From Serinus canaria (Eukaryota > Chordata > Aves > Passeriformes > Fringillidae): a stretch of 64,000 nt of DNA. The stretch lies in contig NC_066333.1 of assembly GCF_022539315.1 (NCBI RefSeq), positions 7,077,501-7,141,500 of the forward strand. The letters are read 5' to 3'. A program made the translations under genes and the position numbers. Shown here piece after piece: positions 37,201-44,812 of this stretch (positions are counted from its first letter, which is position 1; every line of letters starts with the position of its first letter). Under the pieces are notes generated by a model. It worked only from the letters and a program-made list of their open reading frames with translations. It was not told the origin of the DNA and ran no database searches.

Positions 37201-38167
37201 CAAGCAGGTGGAGGCAGGGAAGTGCTGTCTTAACCATCAGCCTGCTCCTGATTCCTCAGATTTGTTCAGCTCCTTGCTTCTGCAGCTCAGAACCTGATTT
37301 TCATATTTTCTTTTTAAACTGTCTTTGAAAATACAGGTTCTGGTTGCAGGAAGGAGAGAGCTGGTAGGGGATGAGAGCTGCCAGCTCCAATTGAATATTG
37401 GGAAGGAGAACTACAGAGGGAATGTTCAGTTCTGTGGGGTTTGGCCATGTGCATGGATGGGCAAGACCGTGGTCAGGGTCTGGTGTCCTCTGCCTGATGA
37501 CAAGTAGTTTGGTTTGTAGTTGAATCTGAACTGGTGGCTTTTCTTCTGCGTGGTTGAAAGCACTGTGTAGATAGAGGAATTGGGGTCTTCTGGGCAAAAA
37601 TCCTCGTTCAGGATGCGTGGACAGCAGGAAGGTTAAACCCAGGACTGGGAATGATAAACAGTTGTCACAGACCCTGCCTGACCTTCCCTGATGACACTCA
37701 GTGTCCAAAGGGACCTAGGAGGCTGGTGATTTGCAGTGATTTATGGTACTGTTTGCATTTCTTGGGCATAATGCCATGATTCCCATGTCAGGAAATGGGT
37801 GCTCCTGGGTGCTGCTGTCTGCTTGGGCCAGAGCAGGGAGTTCTCTGCAGTCTGTCTGCCTCAAAAGCTTTAATGAGTGTCAGCAGGTGTTTGTTATGCA
37901 AAGCTTTAACCCTGGGGATGGGCAGGAAAACCATCAGTGCTCCTTGCATTAATTCCCATTTGGCTGTTTGCAGTAGTGTGGGTGTAGATTCCTCTGTGGT
38001 GTCCGCAGGAGTTGTGGCCCTTTGTTTGTTTCTGTTGCACTCAAAGCCTGTGTCCCTCTGCTCTCTCTCTCCCTGCAGAGTACGCGGAGAACATCGGGGA
38101 CGGGAAGAACCAGGAGTTCCGGGAGAGCGAGCAGAAGCGGATCCTGGATCTGCTGGAGAATTTCTGA
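1122..38167 (+). CDS. CTNNBL1: CTNNBL1, beta-catenin-like protein 1 (exons 3-16, 5' partial)
   Basis: This entry spans the whole visible gene; the exons are listed separately. Fourteen exons join without a frame break into 490 residues and a TGA. The product closely resembles mammalian CTNNBL1, whose human form is 563 residues, so about 73 N-terminal residues (exons 1-2, with the nuclear localisation signal and acidic stretch) lie left of the window. Known family role: a nuclear protein of the PRP19/CDC5L spliceosome complex. Its ARM/HEAT-like superhelix binds the nuclear localisation signals of CDC5L, PRP31 and AID. The visible part is nearly all helical-repeat domain plus the C-terminal cap ending in LLENF. 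Every intron phase closes correctly, so I see no sign of a pseudogene. One intron (2233-5854) is AT-AC. VSTM2L follows on the same strand. Confidence 0.97.
1229..2092 (+). other. CTNNBL1: CTNNBL1 intron 3
   Basis: A GT-AG intron with a pyrimidine-rich tract before the TTGCCTCAG acceptor. I see no repeat, RNA gene or second coding segment in it. Confidence 0.85.
2093..2232 (+). CDS. CTNNBL1: CTNNBL1 coding exon 4 (U12 donor)
   Basis: 140 nt. It completes the split Lys and reads FMESELDLND... to ...LLGHDNT, then one base of an Asp codon. The acceptor is the normal TTGCCTCAG. The 3' edge is not GT: the exon ends ACACAG and the intron begins ATATCCTT, the U12-type AT-AC donor. If the intron were kept, the frame would add 30 codons and stop at 2322-2324, giving a truncated product. 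Confidence 0.96.
2233..2240 (+). other. U12-type 5' splice site (ATATCCTT)
   Basis: The eight intron bases ATATCCTT pair with U11/U6atac snRNA in minor-class introns and match the AT-AC subclass exactly. No GT in this stretch gives a joint that keeps the conserved protein. Confidence 0.92.
4640..4970 (-). repeat. CR1 LINE fragment, diverged
   Basis: The + strand reads as the reverse complement of a CR1 3' coding region. Recognisable blocks, allowing for divergence, are a CCATCTCAGTGG-CCTC start, CAGTATGTCAA, GGGAGCCCA and, further on, TGCAGAGCT...CCAGCC-CAGCCC. The middle is partly deleted relative to the consensus as I remember it. It is an old, inactive insertion in a CTNNBL1 intron. Edges are approximate. 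Confidence 0.72.
5838..5854 (+). other. U12 branch site and AC 3' splice site
   Basis: TCCTTAAC (5838-5845) is the U12 snRNA-pairing branch motif. It is followed by a short spacer and the terminal AC at 5853-5854. Exon 5 then starts AT/GTT/TCC, completing the Asp codon opened by exon 4. Confidence 0.92.
5855..5952 (+). CDS. CTNNBL1: CTNNBL1 coding exon 5 (U12 acceptor)
   Basis: 98 nt. It completes Asp, then reads VSIAVVDLLQELTDID... to ...EVLIDAL, followed by a consensus GTAAGT donor. The 5' edge follows an AC dinucleotide rather than AG. The sequence is essentially the mammalian one and forms helices of an ARM-like repeat. Confidence 0.96.
5953..7950 (+). other. CTNNBL1: CTNNBL1 intron 5
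   Basis: About 2 kb, GT-AG (GTAAGT ... GGGGATGTAG). I see no confident repeat or RNA gene. The region before the acceptor is T-rich and suits a normal U2 intron. Confidence 0.85.
7951..8044 (+). CDS. CTNNBL1: CTNNBL1 coding exon 6
   Basis: 94 nt encoding VEGQVVALLVQNLERLDESV... to ...GVHNTL plus one base of a Gly codon. The acceptor is GATGTAG/GTG and the donor CTGG/GTAAGT. Mammals have VDG at the start and Ala at the junction; here these are VEG and Gly, both mild changes. Confidence 0.96.
8045..8769 (+). other. CTNNBL1: CTNNBL1 intron 6
   Basis: A 725-nt GT-AG intron that holds a CR1 3'-end fragment at about 8318-8470. The rest shows nothing recognisable. Confidence 0.85.
8318..8470 (-). 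repeat. CR1 LINE 3'-end fragment
   Basis: The + strand matches the antisense of the CR1 3' end: AATCACAGAA...CAGGTTGG, then AAGATCACTGAGTCCAGCT, TTAACCCAGCACT, CACCACTAAACCATGTCCC, GCCACATCTACACA and ACCTCCAGG. The 3' terminus of the element lies at the left edge. CR1 is the dominant LINE of birds, crocodilians and turtles, so this is the best single clue to the organism. Confidence 0.88.
8770..8861 (+). CDS. CTNNBL1: CTNNBL1 coding exon 7
   Basis: 92 nt. It completes Gly, then reads IVENMAEFRPEMCTEAAQQG and LMQWLLKRLK, with acceptor TCTTCCCAG and donor AAG/GTGAGC. It forms part of the ARM-like superhelix. Confidence 0.96.
8862..11457 (+). other. CTNNBL1: CTNNBL1 intron 7
   Basis: A 2.6-kb GT-AG intron, mostly AT-rich single-copy sequence. 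The only structure noted is a 23-nt unit repeated twice in tandem at 10387-10432. Confidence 0.85.
10387..10432 (+). repeat. Two-copy 23-nt tandem duplication
   Basis: The units 10387-10409 and 10410-10432 differ at two positions (CTGC/CTAC near the start, GAGG/GGGG in the middle) and abut exactly. It is a small local duplication with no visible function. Confidence 0.8.
11458..11530 (+). CDS. CTNNBL1: CTNNBL1 coding exon 8
   Basis: 73 nt encoding AKMPFDANKLYCSEVLAILL and QNND plus one base of an Asp codon. The acceptor is CACCACAG/GCT and the donor GATG/GTGAGC. Mammals have QDND here. Confidence 0.96.
11803..11861 (+). CDS. CTNNBL1: CTNNBL1 coding exon 9
   Basis: 59 nt. It completes Asp (Glu in mammals), then reads NRELLGELDGIDVLLQQLS. 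The acceptor CTCCGTCTAG follows a long pyrimidine tract, and the donor is TCT/GTGAGT. This is the shortest exon of the visible gene. Confidence 0.96.
11862..12516 (+). other. CTNNBL1: CTNNBL1 intron 9
   Basis: A 655-nt GT-AG intron. Nothing recognisable inside. Confidence 0.85.
12517..12665 (+). CDS. CTNNBL1: CTNNBL1 coding exon 10
   Basis: 149 nt encoding VFKRHNPSTAEEQEMMENLF... to ...GEGLQLMNLML plus two bases of an Arg codon. The acceptor is TCATTCAG/GTG. The donor AG/GTACCT is weaker than its neighbours, but it is the only one that keeps the frame and the family sequence. Confidence 0.95.
15081..15114 (+). repeat. Direct repeat of a 16-nt unit
   Basis: CCCGGGGGATGTGTCA occurs at 15081-15096 and again at 15099-15114, two bases apart. 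It is a short duplication with no evident role. Confidence 0.8.
16885..16980 (+). repeat. A-rich low-complexity stretch
   Basis: A run of AAATA/AAAATA-like words, nearly free of C and G, on the + strand. It may be a decayed poly-A or simple repeat. Confidence 0.7.
17177..17358 (+). CDS. CTNNBL1: CTNNBL1 coding exon 11
   Basis: 182 nt, the longest exon. It completes Arg, then reads EKKISRSSALKVLDHAMIGP... to ...KKVGTTEKEHE plus one base of a Glu codon. The acceptor is CTTCTCACAG and the donor GAAG/GTGGGT. It has the well-conserved SPKKIKKVG basic loop (SPRKIKKVG in mammals). Confidence 0.96.
17359..25552 (+). other. CTNNBL1: CTNNBL1 intron 11
   Basis: The largest intron of the visible gene, 8.2 kb, GT-AG. 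It is mainly AT-rich unique sequence. It contains a poly-A run at 22373-22396 and a short CpG-dense patch at about 24121-24200 (roughly eight CpG in 80 nt). No transposon was recognised with confidence, and no conserved coding segment was found in any frame. Confidence 0.82.
22373..22396 (+). repeat. Poly-A run
   Basis: A near-continuous run of A with one G inside. There is no recognisable retroelement body to its left, so it is best treated as a mononucleotide repeat. Confidence 0.85.
25553..25650 (+). CDS. CTNNBL1: CTNNBL1 coding exon 12
   Basis: 98 nt. It completes Glu, then reads HVCSILASLLRNLRGQQRTR and LLNKFTENDSEK. The acceptor is GTATTTCTAG and the donor AAG/GTGAGT. The protein is identical to mammals here as far as I recall it. 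Confidence 0.96.
25651..26696 (+). other. CTNNBL1: CTNNBL1 intron 12
   Basis: About 1 kb, GT-AG, with a long T/C tract before TTGCAG. Nothing else recognisable. Confidence 0.85.
26697..26777 (+). CDS. CTNNBL1: CTNNBL1 coding exon 13
   Basis: 81 nt, phase 0 at both ends, encoding VDRLMELYFKYLDAMQAADK and KIDGEKH. The donor is CAT/GTATGT. Mammals have MELHFKYLGAMQVADKKIEG, so this is the most variable exon of the set. Its 27 codons could be skipped without breaking the frame. Confidence 0.95.
27415..27670 (+). promoter_or_regulatory. Intronic CpG-rich island
   Basis: About 20 CpG dinucleotides fall in roughly 250 nt, against near absence in the flanking intron. The densest part is GCCGTCGCGCACGCCGCG near 27446. 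Such islands often mark promoters or enhancers kept free of methylation. No exon or start codon with family support lies here, so the role is inferred. Confidence 0.5.
31456..31510 (+). repeat. (GAATG)11 pentanucleotide satellite
   Basis: Eleven perfect GAATG units, followed by one GCATG variant. GGAAT repeats are the core of satellite II/III DNA in primates. Here it is a short array in an intron. The EWNGM periodic open frames across it are artefacts of the repeat. Confidence 0.97.
32202..32339 (+). CDS. CTNNBL1: CTNNBL1 coding exon 14
   Basis: 138 nt, phase 0 at both ends, encoding DMVRRGEIIDDDMEDEFYLR... to ...CYIMAEICNANVPQ. The acceptor is GGCTTTACAG and the donor CAG/GTAAAG. Mammals have IIDNDTEEEFYLRR in the loop. 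It belongs to the last ARM-like repeats. Confidence 0.96.
32340..32922 (+). other. CTNNBL1: CTNNBL1 intron 14
   Basis: A 583-nt GT-AG intron. It happens to be open in one frame for over 300 nt leading into exon 15, but that reading has no family match. Nothing else seen. Confidence 0.85.
32923..32995 (+). CDS. CTNNBL1: CTNNBL1 coding exon 15
   Basis: 73 nt encoding IRQRVHQILNMRGSSIKIVR and HILK plus one base of a Glu codon. The acceptor is CTCCATCAG and the donor AAGG/GTGAGT. It is part of the C-terminal cap of the protein. Confidence 0.96.
35625..35637 (+). repeat. Poly-C run
   Basis: Thirteen consecutive C within a C-rich segment. It could form an i-motif, or a G-quadruplex on the other strand, but otherwise it is a simple repeat. 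Confidence 0.9.
36102..36134 (+). repeat. Perfect 13-bp inverted repeat with 7-nt loop
   Basis: AGCTGCTAATGCT (36102-36114) and AGCATTAGCAGCT (36122-36134) are exact reverse complements around TCAAATG. The flanks do not extend the stem, so it is too short for a normal microRNA precursor. Confidence 0.9.
38079..38167 (+). CDS. CTNNBL1: CTNNBL1 terminal coding exon 16
   Basis: 89 nt. It completes Glu, then reads YAENIGDGKNQEFRESEQKR and ILDLLENF before TGA at 38165-38167. The acceptor is CTCCCTGCAG. The LLENF end is the same as in mammals. The exon is more GC-rich than the rest of the gene. Confidence 0.97.
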
Positions 38168-38328
38168 GGCACTGGGAGACACCTCTGTGTCTGCCCACAA
38201 GGACGTGGCGCCAGTCCTCCCTCCTCCTGCCCCTCCTCCAGCCTCTATTGCACGATCAAAGTGATGTTTCTATGAAACTGCTTCTAAATGGGATTTGGGA
38301 GATATTAAAGATAGTTTGCTTTTTTTTT
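38168..38328 (+). other. CTNNBL1: CTNNBL1 3' untranslated region
   Basis: A short 3' UTR of about 150-160 nt from the TGA to a cleavage point expected 10-25 nt after ATTAAA. The exact end is inferred. Confidence 0.65.
38304..38309 (+). terminator. Polyadenylation signal (ATTAAA) of CTNNBL1
   Basis: ATTAAA is the commonest variant of AATAAA. It lies 137 nt after the stop and is followed by a T-rich tract at 38320-38328 that suits a downstream element. Confidence 0.7.
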
Positions 38329-41300
38329 AGTTGCTGGTTTGTTATTTGAGGAATGTTCTGTGAGTGGGGCTGCAGCTGCATACCCAGCACAAAGCCAGCA
38401 TGAGGTTCTCATCTTTTTTATCATTTTCCCCCTAAATCAAGCTGCCAAGGCTCAGTGTGAAACAATACAAATGTATGTGTGGCAGGGAGGGCAGAGAGGA
38501 AGCCTGCCTGGCTTGAGAGACTGTTGGCAGGTTATTCCAGCCTGATCCATTAATGAAAATGTACAACCCTTGCTCTGATGGGAACCAGGGAGGCTGAGGT
38601 GGCGCTGTGTGTTCAGTTCATCCCTTCTTCAGTGGCAGACAAGATCCAGGAATTGGCCACATCAGCCATTCCTGTTACATCTTCCTGAAGGTGAGTGGGA
38701 ATTGAAAGTAGATTCTGGCACAGGCTGGTCACTGTTCCCTCCTGAAGAGGGAAAAGAGTGAATGAGTCCGTTGGGGTTTTATCCAGAGCTAAGAGTGAGA
38801 GAAGGTAAGCAGTGACATGCCCAAATTCCATTGCCTTCCTTTCACAGTCAGCTTTGGGTTTCGGCTATGCTTGTTCAGTAGAAAACCAGTGTTGTGGTTC
38901 CTGGACAGGGAGCTTGGCTCTGGGTGCAGCAGCAAGTCCCTGAGAGCAGAGGGATGGCCTTGCCTGCCCCAGGGGAAGGGACCACAGCTCATTCTCATCA
39001 ACCACAGTGTGGTTTTGGGTGTCATTGTGCCAGACTCCAATGCTTCCCTGAGCCGGGACTCCCAGCTGGGATAGGAAGTAGCAGAGGATATTTTCCTGCA
39101 TCCTCTTTTCTGCTGCTGAAGTTAATGACTGTCATCACAAGCCATCGTGGCTCCTGCAAGCTGGGCTGTGCCTAATTTAGAGAGATTTGCATGCTGGCAG
39201 CATTCATTTTTTATCTCCAAGAAAAATGCATTGTCAGGCAAGCTTAAAGGCTTCCTTCAATCCTGACTGCACAGGCACTGCTGGCCTGGCGCTATTGAAC
39301 ACTGGTGTTCAGGGCATCAGCATGGAAGTCGTGGCTTCAGCAGCCACAAAAAGCTGCAAAAATATGGGGTTTTTTGTGCAGAACTTGTCAAATTCTTCAT
39401 TTCTTTCTTCTGTTTTCAATCTGCTTCCTTAGAGGTATTTTTTCTTTTAGCTTTCAGACATGTTTAGGTTTTTACTTCATTCTGAGTATTATTCCCTTTC
39501 CACACCAGTGGAGTTGTGGTCACATCTGGTCTTTGGTTTCCCCTGGAAGATAACTGGCTGTCCCCTCACACTGTGCTTGTGTTGGAGGAACTGAGGAGAA
39601 AGGGAGGGATCTCAGAGAGCTTTAGGCAGGGCAGAAAGGGAGCTTAGTGAATGTGGAACAGCTTCAGGTGAGAAGTGGTGCCATGTATCTGGGGGAGAAA
39701 AGGGCAGGGAAGGTCTTGAGAAAACTTCAGTAAACTGCCTAGGGGAAAGGTAAGTTTATAAATCTGAGTGCCTGTTTTAAACCTGGTCTTGGTGTTTGCT
39801 GCACGTGTGTGTATACATGTGATCATTTCCATGCACAGCTGGTGAGCTGCTGTGGGTGTGCAGTGCATGATCCCTGCTCTGAGTTGACTCCTCTCAGATG
39901 GGAAAAACCTCCTGCAGCATCTGCTGGGAGTGAAATGTCAGTCACTGCCACAGGGGGTTGTGCCACTGAACTCACATTGGAAGCTCTTGCAGCAAAGGAC
40001 AGGGGCTGGAGGAACCAAAATCATGGTGGTGTGGTGTGTGGGTTCCCTGGGGAGCAGGAAAGGGTCCTGGCACTGCTCCAGCTGCCAGCAGTCAGTGCTG
40101 TCCTGGATCAGGAGAAGGAATGAGCACAGCCTGTGATGGGGCCTGGGCTCAGCAATGTCCTGTGAGGTGAGGTGGTCCCTCTGCAGGGCTGGGGACATGG
40201 TGCCACCCCTGCACTGTCCCTCACAGTTCTCAGGGCCACGGTGCTGCACCTGCTGCACCTGGGGAGCAGGAGTGCCTTGCCATGAGTATTGTCTTCCCCA
40301 GCTGAAAGAAGAATTTGTGGGGTTAGGGAATGGCAGTGTGCTCATCCCACCCAGCCCAGCCACTGTCCCTGTGATGGATGAGGGTGCTCCAGATGTTGCT
40401 GAGGAATTTGCACAGAGATGGTTCCTGCAAATCTGGCTTTTACAAGGTGGATGACGAATTAGTCTCTTCTAATTTCCAAGCTCTTTCAGAAGGAGGAACC
40501 CCACTGCTCCAAAGGAGCCCAGTCAATTTTGATCCTGGTAATCACAGCAGGCCCTGCCATGCACCCACATTCTGGCCCCACACCCCACTGCTGGAAAACA
40601 CTGGATGCCTTGGTCCTTGGGATAGGCTGGGGGCCCACCTGGGCACACTGTTATTAATTAAGGTAATTATTCAGCTTAATGTGCTGCTCCTAGCCAACTC
40701 ATTTGTGCTGTCATATTGAGCAGCACAGAAAAGCCTTGGAGGTGTGAGGATGGGCACCCTGAGCCTTGGCAGTTGTGGAGAATGACATTATTGTAACTGA
40801 GGGAGGATTAAAAGGTGGAGCTAATAACAGATTTCCTTGAGGAAGCATCCATAGGCTGCAGACAGAGGGATTTGTGTCCTGCTATGACCCTGCTGGTTCT
40901 GTGGCCCTGGAACAGCAGCATCACTGTTGGCTTTTGAGCTAAATGTGGCCTTTGAATGTGGCAGGATTGGCACAACCCACAGACAGCACCTGTGAGACTC
41001 TGGGCTGCTGGGGGTGATGGCGGGGACTGGTGACAGGAGCCTGGTGGCCTTGGCTCCTCTGTGAGCCCTCATTGTGTTGAGCCACATTCCCCTGCACACT
41101 CTGCTCTCAGAGTACTGGGCCAGCCTCAGCACAGGGCAGCAAAACATGCAGGGACAGAGACCCCTCCCCACTGTACCCCTCCCTGGGCCGTGCTTGTCTC
41201 TGATTGTAAACAGATTTGACTAAAGAGGTAAATGAGAAGGCAATTAGAGGGAACAAGATGGATGGGGCACTCTGGTGATGGGAAGCGGGAATCTTGCCCT

Positions 41301-43869
41301 CCAGGAGAAAGGAGCTGGGAGGATGTTCTTCAGAAGAACACCTGTGGTGCCTCATGCCTCTGCAGCAGGATCCTGGGGTGCAGTGGTGGGAGCTCTGACC
41401 CCTGGGGATGCCCAAGGCTGCCCCAGGCTGAGACCAGCTGTGGGCAATGGCTGCTGCAGGCAGGGATGAGCCTGTCACCTGGACAGCTGAACTTTGCCAG
41501 GGCACTGATCCAGGTTCAGTACCCGGTGCACGAGGCTGCTGAGCACCAGAGCAGAATTTAAAAGCAGGGAAGCAGCAAAGGATGAGAGAGATGCTGTCCT
41601 TGGTCTGTGGATTCCTCTGCCCCATGGAGGTGCTTGCCCTGTGGGGTTTGGTTGGGCTGAGGCCAGGCTGGGCTTTGCTGAGGCTGGGGAAATCCTGGTG
41701 CAGGTCCTGGGGAAGGGGGAGGGAGAGGGATGGTGACACCATCCATGCAGTGGGTGACAGGGTAGGAGCCCCAGTGCTGGCAGTATCAGGGAGGGTGGAA
41801 GCAACTGCTTTCCTCCTGCTGGGAGTGGCAGGAGCTGATGGCATTTCCCCCAGCCACAGGAGACAGGAACCAGCCGTCCTCACTGTGTGTCCAGATCCAT
41901 CTTCAGCTGTGCTCCCAGCTGAGCCTCCCTAAACGGGGAGAAATGAGTGTAAATCATGGCTGAGGAACATCTCCCGATATCCCAGTGGAGGGACTGAGGC
42001 TGTGCTAAATACAGCAAGAGGCTGGCAGCACTGGGAACAAACCATCAGCTGCGAAATCAGTCACTTACACTATTGATTTTTTTAAAATATTTTTTTCTTT
42101 TAAGGCCTTGCTCTCAGGGAAAGCTTTTCTCTTGGGACAGAAAATTGTTTGGAGGCAGAAGGGCTGGTTGGTTTGTGGTATTTTTTGTTTGTTTTTTTTT
42201 ACATTTAATTTTTTTTGTGCTTAATTGTTTGGAAAGAGGGAACTGTTCCACAATGATGGACACCTGTGATATTGCTCCTCTCCATCAGGAACCTGGCGGT
42301 GGGTTCTGCAGAGGAAGGAGTTAATGGCCTGGAAACGGGCTTGAGTTCTCTGAAGAAATAATTCTTTTCAAGTCATTTTCTTCTGAATTTTATGCTTTGG
42401 AGACTTCCCTGTGCAGGGGCTGTTCTGGGCGGAGGCCTTTGAGTCCCAAAGCTCCCATGTGCTGGGGCAGGGGGGGTGGTCCTGCTGCCTTTTCCACATT
42501 GTGCTGGGACTCCCAGGGCTCCCCAGGGTGGGGGGCCAGGGACACAAGGCTGTGACCATCCCTAAACAGGCAGGGGGGCAAAAACACCACGTGTCCCTGC
42601 CCAGAAATGCTCCCACTTCTCTCCCAGCCAGGTCATGCCCCTGGGCAGAGCTGTGCTGGCAGCAACACAAGGAGCCCGTGGTGGTGCTGCTATCTTGAGC
42701 AAGGTTCCCTCTACCCAAAAACCCTCTCCTGCTGGGTCTGTTATTTGTGATGCTCTTGTGGCTGTCCTGGTCTGGGTGGGTGGGTGGGTTGTGTTTGCTC
42801 ACCAGAGTTCCCACTTGCTGCCTCCCTGGTTGCTCCCTCCCTGCACTGGGGGATCCTGGCAGGCACTGCCTTCATGGCTGGCTGTGCCCAGGATGATTTG
42901 TGGAAGAGCAGGCTCTAATGCTGCCTGGCGGGAGCATTGTTTTCCTGCAGCGCACGCAGACCTTTGCAAATAATCTAATAATGCAGGAATGTCAAACTTC
43001 AGCTGTGGAAGGAAATCCTTTTATACAGGAATTGTCAAGTCCCTAAACAAGTATCAGAAATGAGCTCAGTATCGGTGTGGAGGGTGTTTATTCTGCCCGT
43101 CAGAGAGATGAACAACCCAATTCACTCTCCCAGGCAGACGCAAATTTGAGTGTTGGCTCCTGAACCTCAGGAGAGATCAGTGCTGAGCCTTGGGGTGCCC
43201 CTGCATGAACCCTTAAAGTTTCAAATTTCAAAATAATGCATGAGGCAGACCTCAGTGCTTCAGCAGCTCTGGGGTTTGGGGTTTGAGGTTTTTTTTCTTT
43301 CATTTGCTGGGCAGCTTTTGCTGTCAAAAGGGAACGTGAAGTGTTGGCATTGGAATGAGCATGAGCAGCACTCAGGAGCCAGCAGGAAGGACCAATGCTC
43401 TTGCTTTCATTCTGGGTGTCCTTGGGCAACTCCAGGTTAGGGCTGTGTCCCCAGGGATGTTCTTTGTGCCCCTCAGGGTCTGGGTGTCCCCCTGAGGCTG
43501 ATGGCCCGTGAGGTGCTGCCAATCTGGCTGACCCCCATCCCCTTCCAACCCCATCCAGCTCCTCTGAACTCCACTGCACCCTCCAGCTTTGCAGGCTGCC
43601 TTTTCCTGATGGCCAGGTGTCCCAGGAAATTCACATGCAAACCTTACAGCTGCACAATCTGTGACCACGATGGATGTGGTGCCTCTGGGATCTCTGTGGT
43701 TTCACTGCATGGAAGTGCCCGCTGCTTTCCTCCATCTGGCGAGTGCCCCCCCCGCCTTACCCCGAGCAGAACTGAGCAGTGGGCAGGAACCTGGCACTGG
43801 CGGAGATAAGGGGTGTTTCATCCTCGAGAGCGAGTCCCTGGGCCCATTCTGCTGAAAGAGAAGCCCAGT

Positions 43870-44000
43870 GAGGGAGGCGCCGGCTGTTCAGAGCAATAAC
43901 GAGAGAGCAGATAAGGGACCCGCTCCGCAGCGCGCCCGCTCGGCTCCAGGAGCGCTGGCTCTGCTCCCGCCTCCGAGTGCGAGTGACCTCCCCCCGCATC
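43870..44000. promoter_or_regulatory. CpG cluster upstream of VSTM2L
   Basis: About 15 CpG in 130 nt, including CCGCAGCGCGCCCGCTCGG (43925-43943), with an AGATAAGG GATA-type site at 43909-43916. It lies 2.7 kb before the VSTM2L start. An enhancer or alternative promoter is possible; the role is inferred. Confidence 0.35.
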
Positions 44001-44699
44001 CCTGTCACACCACAGGAGGCTCATGGCTGCACCCACAGCAGCAGCACCTGCCCGAGGCCTCGTCACCAATGGATTAAAATTGAGGAGGAGAACCAAACCT
44101 TCCCAGCGTGCTTAAGACCCAGGCACGGGCATTTCTCTGTCTGCTGGACCTTGCAGAGTCTCAGTACTCGTTTTTCATCCACTGTGATGGCAGAAAATCT
44201 GCTGGAAATAGGACTTAATTCAGGCTCTGCCTCTGGAGGTGTTCCTGGCTCCAGGAGGAATTTATGCTCTTTGCTTCTTCCTGCCATGATTTAAATATCT
44301 GCACAGGCAGGTTTCAGCCCTTGAGGTGCAGATGCATGGCCTCAGCCTCCAGTGGGGGATGTGCTGGCCTCGTGTTGGGGTGCAGGAGCTGGGCTGGAAC
44401 CAGGAACCCCTGCCCATGCCTGGAACGTGCAGTCCCCACTGGGTGACATCTCCAGCTCCTGCTCTGGCTGCACCTGTGGGTGGGTGGTTCACAAAGCGGG
44501 GTGCCAGGTCTGGGGGAGCACAGTTTGTAGCTGCCACCTCAGTGTGGGCTTGGTTTTATTCCCTTGCTGGCCAGTGGCAGAGGATGGAGCCTGGGCCAGA
44601 TAGCAGCCATGACACCGGGCCAATCACCCAAAATGTGGAGCACACGAGTGCTTGGCCTTTGCTGCTTCTCCTGTTGCACTCGACCCTGTGCACAAGCTC

Positions 44700-44812
44700 C
44701 ATCTTTCAGTACATGAGCTCTCTCTTTCAGTGCAAGAACCCCCTGTTTCAGGGCTTCACAAACCCCATCCTTCAGTACATGAATCCCCCTGTTTCAGTGC
44801 ATGGGTTTTGCC
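44700..44812 (+). repeat. Degenerate minisatellite, about 5 units of 21-24 nt
   Basis: The core TTTCAGTACATGAA or TTTCAGTGCA recurs with starts near 44704, 44725, 44746, 44770 and 44792, separated by C-rich spacers. The period is close to seven codons, which gives a false heptad look to the open frames here. Confidence 0.8.

Larger units (their letters stand above)
32996..38078 (+). other. CTNNBL1: CTNNBL1 intron 15
   Basis: A 5.1-kb GT-AG intron. It holds a 13-C run at 35625-35637, a perfect 13-bp hairpin at 36102-36134 and a short GA-rich stretch near 36978-36995. No further exon or RNA gene is supported. Confidence 0.85.

Noticed and set aside
41107..41883. 258-codon minus-strand open frame in the intergenic region.
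   Set aside because: No family resemblance; Ser/Pro/Gln-rich peptide typical of chance frames in GC-rich bird DNA.
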